This document shows positions 1-7,110 of a stretch of DNA of 14,067 nucleotides, one piece after another. The notes under the pieces were generated by a model. That model ran no database searches. It was given only the letters and a program-made list of their open reading frames with translations, and was not told the DNA's origin. Position 1 is the stretch's first letter, and each line of letters starts with the position of its first letter. Position numbers and translations under genes: made by a program. Source of the DNA: Zelonia costaricensis (lineage: Eukaryota > Euglenozoa > Kinetoplastea > Trypanosomatida > Trypanosomatidae); NCBI GenBank assembly GCA_030849075.1, contig JASAOO010002930.1:1-14067 (forward strand), read 5' to 3'.

Positions 1-168
1 CCGTGATGGGGGGAGGCGAGAGGAGCACCGCGGAGAGCGGCGTCGCATGGACCTCCGGCCTCCTTATCCCAGGCCTCCTTCCTCGCGCCCACACACACAC
101 ACACAGAGTTCTTTGCATGCAGCGGCGATCGAGGTGGTTGACATCTCGCGTTGTTGTCCGGTGCCTGG

Positions 169-250
169 CTGAGGCAGCGCGGGTGGCGCGCACGATGATG
201 GGACGTCACCGTGAGGGAGGTGAAAAAGGGGGAAGAGGGGAGAGACGAGG
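169..250 (-). promoter_or_regulatory. Candidate polypyrimidine tract and trans-splice acceptor for the gene left of the window
   Basis: Positions about 211-250 are almost pure purine on the plus strand, so they form a polypyrimidine tract in the transcribed minus strand. Going downstream (leftward), the minus strand contains no AG until 170-169. In trypanosomatids the spliced leader is normally added at the first AG after such a tract. This is a sequence-only inference. Confidence 0.4.
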
Positions 251-424
251 CCGTGCGACGTGCTGCTACGCGCAACGGCGCGAGTCTACCTCACTCTCCC
301 CCTTCGCGCCGCGCCGCCCCCCTTCCCCATGACACCGATGCGTACGCGCGCAAACATGCACGCGCACATACAGAGAGAGAGAGGAGCGGACGTGCGCCAT
401 CATCGCCGATGTGATCCGCACCGT

Positions 425-451
425 GGGTGGGTGGGCGGGTGGGGGGGGGGG
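425..451 (+). repeat. G-rich tract with G-quadruplex potential
   Basis: Four GGG triplets separated by single T or C bases run into an 11-G homopolymer. The pattern fits the G3+N1-7 quadruplex consensus on the plus strand, which is the template strand here. In the transcribed sense it reads as repeated CCCA/CCCG. Similar GGGT arrays occur at 3862-3880 and 6988-7007. Confidence 0.7.
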
Positions 452-486
452 CATAAAGAAGAAGAGACCGCAAGTGCCTTTTATTG

Positions 487-499
487 TTTTTTTTTTTTT
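487..499. repeat. T13 homopolymer (A13 in the sense of transcription)
   Basis: Thirteen consecutive T on the plus strand read as an A-tract in the predicted 3' UTR of the hydrolase gene, about 340 nt past its stop. It could be a simple slippage tract or the tail of an old retroposed sequence. No retroposon body is recognisable next to it. Confidence 0.7.
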
Positions 500-693
500 G
501 GTGGAGGGGCGAATACGCAACGGTGGACTCTCCTATGCAAGAAGCGCACGAGGCGATGATAACAACAGAGGAAGGTAGCAAACATCGAGTCAACACACCA
601 CTGCGGCATCAATCGGCTTCGCCACGGACGGTGGGGCGGGGGGCAGCGAAGAAAAGAGGGAAGGCGGGGGGCTGCTCAGCCACGTGGAAAACA

Positions 694-724
694 ACACACA
701 CACACACACACGCACACGCACACG
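694..724. repeat. (CA)n microsatellite with CACACG variants
   Basis: An alternating CA run passes into CACACG hexamers at its right end. In the transcribed sense it is (TG)n, about 115-140 nt past the stop codon of the hydrolase gene, so it lies in the predicted 3' UTR. Confidence 0.85.
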
Positions 725-835
725 CAGACGAGCCCAAACACCTCCACGCGAAGAGACGCGGGAGTGCTGTGTCCGCCACCGTGGGGGTGGGTGTGGGGGT
801 GGGGAGGGGAGGGGGGGCCAAACCGGCAGAGTGCT

Positions 836-3040
836 CTAGAAGGGGCAGATGTAGCTGGCGAGCCGCATCAGCCGTCGGCGTGAGGGGGAGGGGCACGGCG
901 AGATCAGGACGCCGTCCGGCCGCGTCGCCGGGATCACCGGGAAGCTGTGCCGGTCCTCCGTGGCAATGCCGGAGATGATGGAGGTGTTGGCGATGACGTC
1001 GAGGTCGACCGACCCCCCGCCATTCGCCTGGATGCTGGACGTGCGGGAGTCCAGCGTGTCAACCGCCGCGCCGCCCGCCTTGCCGTCCTTGCTGCCACCA
1101 ACACCCGCGGCAGCGGACGCCACGTGCGTGCGGCCCGTGAGCTGCGCGTGCCGCCGCTCGTCGTCGTCGGTGTCGTAGTAGCAGAGGAACTCCACAATGT
1201 GACTGTTGCCACACAGCGGCTCTTCAATAATAGAGTCGGTGTGCGTCGCGCCAGGGACGAGGATGTACTCGATCGTCACGGGCCTCGGCAGCGTCTTGGC
1301 CGCCTCGGGGTTCGCCTGAATCGCTTTCACAATGGCGTCGCGCTGCGCGTTGCGCATCACGTATACGATGTTCGCGCTCTCCGACAGCGGCGCGCTCTTG
1401 TCGGCGTCGCCGTGGACAAAGAACATGCGCTGCGGGAAGAAGTCGAAGATGTTGTCCGGCAGCGTCTCGCCCGTGGCGGGGGCGGTGCGGTCGTCGAAGT
1501 ACGCACTCAGCGTGTAGCGTGCCATCTGCGCGCGGCCGCCGGCGATCTGGTAGAGCACGTCGCGGTATAGGCCGCGGCGATCGAAGTGCTTGACGAGACC
1601 GGCGACGTTGAAGATGCCGCTGAGCCCGACGTAGCGCTGGATCGACTCGCGCGGGTTGTAGCGGGGCACATTGTAGGCGACCTTCGACGGCGGCGGCACC
1701 GATGTGTGAATGCCCTTCTCCGCATTGCTCTGGTACGCCGCCAGCTGCGCCTGCGACAGCAGCGACATCATGGTCAGGTGCGCGCCGGCCGACTGCCCAA
1801 TCAGCGTCACGTTGTTCAGGTCCCCGTTGTACCGCTCCGCGTTGTTCAGCACCCACGCGATGGCGTCCGACACGTCCAGCGTCATCCCCTCCATCGTCGT
1901 CTGCGGGAAGTTGCGGTAGTCGGGGCAGAACACGACGTAGCCGCGCGCCGCGAAGAGGCGAGCCACGAGGAAGTTCCAGAGGTAGCAGCCCACGATCCAG
2001 GCCCCGCCGTTGACGGAGATCAGAATGGGGAAGCGCTTGCGGGTGAGCTTGCCGCGGTGGGCCTCGTGCTGCTGCTGGTGATGGTGGTGGGGCTGCTCGC
2101 CTGCCGCCCCCGCGCCTCCGCCGGTGCTGGGACCCTTGCGGTTGCCGGTCTTGCCGTACTGCTGCGACCGTGGCGCCTCGGACGACTTGCGCTCCTGGTC
2201 CATGAAGCGGAAAAGGGAGTCGAGCGGGACCGGGAGGTAGATGTCGAGGGTGGCGCGGTTGTGCAGGTTCATGCGGTCCTCTACGTCGTCTTCCTCGTCC
2301 GAGTCGGTAAAGCTCTCACCCGCCGTGGACGGCGAGACCGGCTCCTGCGTCGAAGACTTCTCCGGGGCGCGAGAGGCCATCGAAATGTTCTTCTCCATCT
2401 CTTGCTGGTGCTGCTGCTGCTGCTGGCTGCGGTGGCGGTACATGCGCTGGAGCGCGGCAAGCGTGTCGTCGAAGGAGCTGTTGAAGTTGAGCCCCATGTT
2501 GAACCGCGACGTCGACGGCGACGCCCCGTCATCGGCAATGTTCACCGGCAGGCCGTTCACGAAGGTGCCGTCTGCCGGGTTGATGGCCGACGCCCACCGC
2601 TCCACCGTCTCGCGGTCGACCTCGCCCGGCCCACTCGGGAGATGCGGCGCGGGGGAGCCGCTGCGGCCGCGCGAGGAGCCGCTTGGCGACGACGCGGCAT
2701 CCGGCCGGCGGTTCATCGACGCCCACGCGAAGGTGCTGGACTGCATGGTGGTGGCCAGCGGGTCGGTCCCCATGACCTGCTTCGCCAGCAGCGCCTCTAG
2801 GTTGCGCATCTTAGTCGTGCGGGAGGAGCGGTACGAGACGCGGCGGATGATGTTCGGCGATAGGAGGTACCAGAAGACGTTGGGCATAAAGTACATCAAG
2901 TCCAGCATGGCGAAAGTGATGCAGCGCACGGTCATGAACACCCACTTCACACCGACGCCCATCGACGCGATCAGCTGCGCCGCCGTGCCGATCAGCCACA
3001 GCACCTGCTTGAAGACATACTCGAACGTCCTGGACGGCAT
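836..3040 (-). CDS. Membrane-anchored alpha/beta hydrolase, isoprenylcysteine methylesterase-like
   Basis: This 734-aa protein starts at the ATG at 3040 and ends at TAG. Residues about 10-60 hold two hydrophobic segments, suggesting an N-terminal membrane anchor. Residues 100-250 are low complexity (Ser/Pro, a Gln run at 206-213, an acidic run near 248-255). The hydrolase domain spans about 262-625. It carries NGGAW (344-348), DYRNFPQ (374-380), the nucleophile elbow GQSAGAH (415-421, Ser417), HGDADKSAP (543-551, likely acid Asp547) and THTD (599-602, His600). These blocks match, in order, what I recall of plant prenylcysteine alpha-carboxyl methylesterases, which hydrolyse the methyl ester on prenylated C-terminal cysteines at ER/Golgi membranes. 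The usual His of HGG is Asn344 here. A His/Gln-rich insert (about 281-330) interrupts the domain before NGGAW. The reading frame stays open upstream of 3040 but has no ATG and is UTR-like. The fold is clear; the exact substrate is inferred and could be another ester. Confidence 0.85.
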   Translation of the reverse strand: MPSRTFEYVFKQVLWLIGTAAQLIASMGVGVKWVFMTVRCITFAMLDLMYFMPNVFWYLLSPNIIRRVSYRSSRTTKMRNLEALLAKQVMGTDPLATTMQSSTFAWASMNRRPDAASSPSGSSRGRSGSPAPHLPSGPGEVDRETVERWASAINPADGTFVNGLPVNIADDGASPSTSRFNMGLNFNSSFDDTLAALQRMYRHRSQQQQQHQQEMEKNISMASRAPEKSSTQEPVSPSTAGESFTDSDEEDDVEDRMNLHNRATLDIYLPVPLDSLFRFMDQERKSSEAPRSQQYGKTGNRKGPSTGGGAGAAGEQPHHHHQQQHEAHRGKLTRKRFPILISVNGGAWIVGCYLWNFLVARLFAARGYVVFCPDYRNFPQTTMEGMTLDVSDAIAWVLNNAERYNGDLNNVTLIGQSAGAHLTMMSLLSQAQLAAYQSNAEKGIHTSVPPPSKVAYNVPRYNPRESIQRYVGLSGIFNVAGLVKHFDRRGLYRDVLYQIAGGRAQMARYTLSAYFDDRTAPATGETLPDNIFDFFPQRMFFVHGDADKSAPLSESANIVYVMRNAQRDAIVKAIQANPEAAKTLPRPVTIEYILVPGATHTDSIIEEPLCGNSHIVEFLCYYDTDDDERRHAQLTGRTHVASAAAGVGGSKDGKAGGAAVDTLDSRTSSIQANGGGSVDLDVIANTSIISGIATEDRHSFPVIPATRPDGVLISPCPSPSRRRLMRLASYICPF

Positions 3041-3335
3041 CGCGAAAACGAAGGTGAGGGAGGAGAGAAGGAAATAGGGGAAGGGTAGAGGGGGTTCGGG
3101 GGGGGGAGGAGGGGGACGCTTGCGTAGACGTTCTTGACGGAAGCCCACGCACGGTTCCGCGTACGTGTGGCAGCAGACCTGGGCGAGCTGGCTGGCGTGA
3201 TCGCACGCAGACAGAGGCGTCAACGACACACACGCGGGGAGACGGGGAGGCAGGGGAAGGGGGGGGGCGGTGGCGGCGAAGTCACAAAGTGGAGAAGGGG
3301 TGAACAAGGCAGGAGGAAATAAGTTGCAGTGATGT
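3041..3335 (-). promoter_or_regulatory. Tandem polypyrimidine tracts and candidate trans-splice acceptors of the hydrolase gene
   Basis: In the transcribed sense there are two pyrimidine-rich tracts, at about 3231-3300 and 3047-3116. The first is followed by an AG-free stretch down to the AG at 3193-3192, which would give a 5' UTR of about 150 nt. The second abuts the start codon, with no AG between 3117 and the ATG. The next AG is at 3031-3030, inside codon 4 of the coding region. The upstream acceptor is the likely main one; use of the inner one would remove the first ATG. Confidence 0.4.
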
Positions 3336-3861
3336 ACTGCGGGGTGCTCGAGGGTGTATAGGTCGGCTGCCTGACGGAGGACGAACGACTTTGGGGGAGA
3401 GGGGGAGGAGGCAAGGCTTCGAACTGAATATTGGTGCAGAAGAGCGCCTGCGTTCTTGTGTGTGTTTGGGTGTGTGTATAAAGGGAACACGCCTGGTTGC
3501 TATACCGGAGCAATTCCAAGGAGATGACAAGTAAAGAGAGGTAGGCTGTTGGAGGACGAGGAGGAGAGGAAGGGCGGGTAGGGGGGGGGGGGAGGCGTTG
3601 AATGCTGGTGTGTAAGTCGGAGCGCACGAGCGTGCGTACAGGGGGAAGAAGCTGACGTAGGTAGGCGGAGGTGGTGATGGAGAAGGGCAGCGGAGGCGTG
3701 GCGTGTGACAGCGAGGCTCAGAGAGAAAAAGAGGGAGGGATAGCCGCGGCGAGGCGAGCAGGACGGCAGAGGTGCTGCTGATGGCGGCTGCGCGTATGAC
3801 CGCATGGCACGACGAGAACGCGAGCGCGTACGCGTCTTACGCGTGGTGCAGTGTGGTTGGT

Positions 3862-3880
3862 GGGTGGGTGGGTGGGGAGG
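3862..3880 (+). repeat. GGGT tandem array (G-quadruplex potential)
   Basis: GGGT units are repeated without interruption and end in GGGG. They resemble the arrays at 425-451 and 6988-7007 and are likewise in a non-coding spacer on the template strand. Confidence 0.65.
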
Positions 3881-4148
3881 CGACGCTGCAGAGGCATGAC
3901 TTCCCCCCCCCCCCGCCCCCCACTCCCTCCCCTCACCCTTGACAGAGCACAGGGTGTGAAGACGGAGGGGCCCGCACATCCGCCGTGTTCCCCTTCTCCG
4001 CATCCCACACTGGGGACAGTCCTCAACACTCGCACTATTGTTTGCGTTTTCCCGCTGTTGCGACGGCGCGCCTGTGCGTACCCGCACGGAACGGTCTACA
4101 GCAGAGGCGAGGCGTGCGAAGCCCTCGCAGTGGGTGTAAGCCCAAACG

Positions 4149-4182
<34 letters not shown>

Positions 4183-4183
4183 C
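4149..4183. repeat. (CA)n microsatellite
   Basis: About seventeen near-perfect CA dinucleotides with one CG interruption near the right end. In the transcribed sense it is (TG)n, about 190-220 nt past the stop codon at 4372. Confidence 0.9.
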
Positions 4184-4371
4184 TTGTGGAAACAAGGCAA
4201 GATACATCGGTGAGGAAGTGCCGGCTGCGGCGGCACCAGCGGCAGAACTGCAGGACGCCGCCGCTTCATGAGAAAGGGGCCGCCACCGCAGACCGTGCCG
4301 AAGGGGGGGGGAGACTGGGCGGCGTCAGCGATACGTGGTGGCACCCCCACGCGCCGCAAGTCCAATGCGGC

Positions 4372-6249
4372 TCACGGGCGTGTTGCACAGACGCTCGCCA
4401 GCAGGTCGTGGAAGTAGAGGTGGCTGAGCGCCTTGCGGAGGCTCTGAGCGAGTGGGGTCGCTGGAGCAGCAGCAGCAGCCAGCGCGGCCGCCCCCGCCCA
4501 GCTCTCACGCGCCGCGGCCGCCGCGCCTGTGGAGGAGGAGGAGGAGGTCGTCGCCGCCGCTGCGGCAGCGACGCGTGTGGCGGGCGACGGGCGGTGGTCC
4601 TCCAGGCGGGACGCGCGGATGCGGGCCACGAGAGCCGCGAAGGACTCCGCACCGTCCTCAGCGAAGCCGACGCTGTCCGTGCCGCAGGTCTCTCCTGCAG
4701 CAGCTGACGCAGCCGCAAGCCCGGCGGGGTGACGAGAACCGGCGGGGGGCACCATCGAGGCCGGCGCATCCTCACGCATCGGTGCACCGTCGCCTGCGGA
4801 GGTGGGAGCGTTGAGCGAGGTGCGCCGGTGGGCAGGGGTGGGGATCGGGGAGGCCCACACCCACCGCGGCGCCCCCTCCGCCGCCGCCACCCCCGCGCCG
4901 TCGGCGTCCGGCGGCGCCGCGTCGACGTCGCACCCGCAGCGTGGGCAGTAGCAGCAGCCGCCACTCGCCGCTGTCTCCCCATCCCCCGCTCCATCGGAGT
5001 GACTCGGCGGCGGGGTGCCGCACCGCTGCTGCAGCGGCCGCTTGAACCACGCGTGGCACGACGGGCACACCGCGAGGGTCACGGCGGCCGTCAGCCGCGT
5101 GCGCCACTCCACCACTCCGCCACGGTTCGCGTCGACACTGTCATCACCGACCTCGCCCATCCCACCCGCACCACCGCCACCGCCGCTGGCGCCACACGCG
5201 TCGTGGGTCAGGGCCTCCAGCCGCCTCGCGCCTTCACCCCGGGACGCGGCGCCGGTGCTGCTGCTGCGGTGATCGATGGAGGACTGCTGCCGCTGAGCCT
5301 GTACGAGTTGCCGCAGTGTAGTCGCGTACGACGCTGCGCTGCTGTGGGCGACGGCGCTGCCAACGGAGGAGAGGGGGGCTGATGCTGCAGCCCCACCGCC
5401 ATTGCCCACGCTGGGGGTGGCGGGTGGAGGGCGGGGCTTGGCCCCTGCTCCACCGTGCGTCGACGCCCTCGAGGCTTCGGAGGTGGTGGAGTCCTGCGAG
5501 GCGGGGCGCGGGACGGGCAGCGCGGGGGCGAGGCGGCCGCCGGAGCCCCTGTTGGACCCCGCAGCCGACGTGCGTGACGGCGGCACTTTGTAAAGGTCGG
5601 GCCTGGCGCCTGTGATGGCGGCGGTGGTGGTGCTGCGACTCGCAGTGCCGCGGTCCACGGGCGCGGCGGCGGCGCTCCACGGCAGCAGCAGCAGCGATGC
5701 CGGCGCTGAAGAGCAGCGCTGCCGCTGCGTGCGCCACGCCATTGCCAACCCCGTCGCCTCGTCGCGCGTCTCGACACGCCGCAGAGCGTCCTCGTGGGCG
5801 ACGTCGTAGTCGATCTCCGCCGCCGCCGTGCGCAGCGCAGTGTACGCACGCAGGCAGGCATCGTCGCCGCTGCTGCTGCTGGTGGGGGTGGGGCCCGTGG
5901 TGAGGGGTGGGGAGGCCACCGCGGTGGCGGGAGCCGGCTCGAGCGAAAAGTCGCCCACCAGCCACGCGACGGGGATGTCAGCGGTGGCGTCGCTCTCCTT
6001 GCCAGCCCCGGCCCCGCCGCGGCTCGTGGGAGAAGTCGTCGCAGGTCCGGTGCCCACGCTGCTGCTGCCGTGCGGGGTGCGGCTTGGCGGGGCGGGGGGT
6101 CGGCGCAGCTGCTCGCGGATGAGGGTGCGGCGAACCTCCTGCGTGCCGAGGCCGGTGCGAGCCTCCGCCCGCAGCGCCTGCACTTCGTCGTCCAGCGCAC
6201 GCACCGCTCGCAGCCCCGGCCGGGCCGGCGCGGGGGCGTGCGACCGCAT
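4372..6249 (-). CDS. Conserved-type hypothetical protein with a zinc-ribbon-like CxxC pair
   Basis: I do not recognise this 625-aa protein. It starts at the ATG at 6249 and ends at TGA. A short charged helical stretch (about 15-50) is followed by Ser/Ala/Pro/Gly-rich sequence that is probably disordered. More structured pieces are 91-103 (VAWLVGDF), 131-178 (helical, acidic/basic) and 378-400. CPSC at 395-398 and CPRC at 435-438, with further cysteines at 410, 432, 433 and 440, resemble a zinc ribbon with a long insert. A last helical stretch is 534-548, and 600-620 closes the protein. Polyalanine (about 560-595) and Ser runs come from GC-rich triplet repeats. An ATG at 6564 in the same open frame would add 105 residues, but these look like UTR and lie upstream of a good splice acceptor, so I prefer 6249. 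A role in binding nucleic acid or protein is possible but not shown. Confidence 0.7.
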   Translation of the reverse strand: MRSHAPAPARPGLRAVRALDDEVQALRAEARTGLGTQEVRRTLIREQLRRPPAPPSRTPHGSSSVGTGPATTSPTSRGGAGAGKESDATADIPVAWLVGDFSLEPAPATAVASPPLTTGPTPTSSSSGDDACLRAYTALRTAAAEIDYDVAHEDALRRVETRDEATGLAMAWRTQRQRCSSAPASLLLLPWSAAAAPVDRGTASRSTTTAAITGARPDLYKVPPSRTSAAGSNRGSGGRLAPALPVPRPASQDSTTSEASRASTHGGAGAKPRPPPATPSVGNGGGAAASAPLSSVGSAVAHSSAASYATTLRQLVQAQRQQSSIDHRSSSTGAASRGEGARRLEALTHDACGASGGGGGAGGMGEVGDDSVDANRGGVVEWRTRLTAAVTLAVCPSCHAWFKRPLQQRCGTPPPSHSDGAGDGETAASGGCCYCPRCGCDVDAAPPDADGAGVAAAEGAPRWVWASPIPTPAHRRTSLNAPTSAGDGAPMREDAPASMVPPAGSRHPAGLAAASAAAGETCGTDSVGFAEDGAESFAALVARIRASRLEDHRPSPATRVAAAAAATTSSSSSTGAAAAARESWAGAAALAAAAAPATPLAQSLRKALSHLYFHDLLASVCATRP

Positions 6250-6327
6250 CGAGGGGCAGCAGGATCGCTGCTGGCTAAGGGTGTGAACAAACGGCTCAGG
6301 GGACAGCGAGTGAAGGCGCGATGGCCG

Positions 6328-6425
6328 CTGTGGGGTGTGCGTCGTCGTCGCGGCGGCGCGAAGAGTGTGCGAGAAGAGGGAAGAGGAGATGAGTGAGGCG
6401 GGTGTTGCGGAAGGGGGGTGGGCCG
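6328..6425 (-). promoter_or_regulatory. Polypyrimidine tract and trans-splice acceptor supporting the 6249 start
   Basis: Plus-strand positions about 6371-6397 are purine-rich (pyrimidine-rich in the transcribed sense). The minus strand has no AG from about 6425 down to 6329-6328. Splicing there would give a 5' UTR of about 78 nt with the first ATG at 6249. This argues against the upstream in-frame ATG at 6564. Confidence 0.5.
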
Positions 6426-6987
6426 CTCTCCACGCCGGTGTGGTGAGGTTTCTCTGTGAGGCAGCCTCTGGCGCTCGAGTGGACTCTTCCTTGTCTGCGC
6501 AAACTGACGGCCCACCCACCGGCGCGCTGCACAGGGAGCTGCAGTGGAAACACCTCCACGGCATCGACTGGACCGGTGTGTGCGTGTGTGGTACGGACTT
6601 TTCCACACACACACACACGGTGCTGCAGGACTGGAGCACACCCACGGAGCCTCCGTCTCAGCACCGCTGTTCAGAGCGGGTGCGACCTTGCGCTGCAACT
6701 TCTCCTTCTCCGTCGTCAGTTCAGGCTGTGTCTTTGGCTGCAGTTTCTCCGGTGCTGCGTGCGTCGGGGAGGTGCTTTACATGAATGGTGCGGCGCGCAG
6801 GCACCCCACACATCAAACGTCCGCCGGCTCATCGCCACACACACACACACACACAAACACAAGAGGACGTATCAACGCGCGTTGCCCAGAGCGCCACGGA
6901 GCGGCGGCATGGCTTCAAAGAAAAAAGAAGAGAGTTCTACGAGGAAGGCCGCCGATTCACCACCTCCCATGGCCAACAGGCCGGGCA

Positions 6988-7007
6988 GGGTGGGTGGGTG
7001 GGTGGGG
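6988..7007 (+). repeat. GGGT tandem array (G-quadruplex potential)
   Basis: Four GGGT units followed by GGGG. This is the third such array in the window's spacers, again with the G-rich strand being the template strand. Confidence 0.7.
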
Positions 7008-7091
7008 TGCAGACCAGGGAAGAGGAGGGCAGGAAGGCGTCGAGCGACGCCTCGGGTGACACCATTGGGGTCATACACCAGCCACACCGAA

Positions 7092-7110
7092 ACACACACA
7101 CACACACACA
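7092..7110. repeat. Short (CA)n run
   Basis: A simple alternating CA run in non-coding sequence, one of several of similar size in this spacer. Confidence 0.8.

Larger units (their letters stand above)
1..835. other. Intergenic flank: 3' UTR of the hydrolase gene and upstream region of a gene off the left edge
   Basis: No convincing coding region is visible on either strand. The stretch holds a (CA)n run near 90-104, a G-rich run at 425-451, a T13 run at 487-499 and a (CA)n run at 694-724. It should contain the 3' UTR and poly(A) site of the minus-strand gene ending at 836. A minus-strand ATG at 48 opens 16 Arg-rich codons that run off the window. It lies about 120 nt after a candidate splice acceptor near 169 and could be the start of the next gene, but it is too short to judge, and other ATGs lie between it and the acceptor. 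Confidence 0.6.
3336..4371. other. Intergenic region between the zinc-ribbon and hydrolase genes
   Basis: I see no gene here. It should contain the 3' UTR of the minus-strand gene ending at 4372 and spacer before the hydrolase gene. It holds GT-rich sequence near 3455-3478, a GGGT array at 3862-3880, a C-rich run near 3902-3920 and a long (CA)n run at 4149-4183. Open frames on both strands are low-complexity and look non-coding. Confidence 0.6.

Noticed and set aside
484..520. A13 tract plus flanking sequence as the tail of a SIDER or other retroposon
   Set aside because: No retroposon signature or target-site duplication could be seen next to it; a simple homopolymer is sufficient.
1586..2800. 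A 404-codon open frame antisense to the hydrolase gene
   Set aside because: It is rich in Arg/Val/His/Leu as expected for the complement of GC-rich coding DNA, while the other strand carries a complete catalytic domain.
5208..6698. A 496-codon minus-strand frame overlapping the zinc-ribbon gene
   Set aside because: It starts at a TTG, and its translation is mainly Arg/Pro/Ala, typical of a shifted frame in GC-rich coding DNA. The chosen frame has a varied sequence with paired CxxC motifs.
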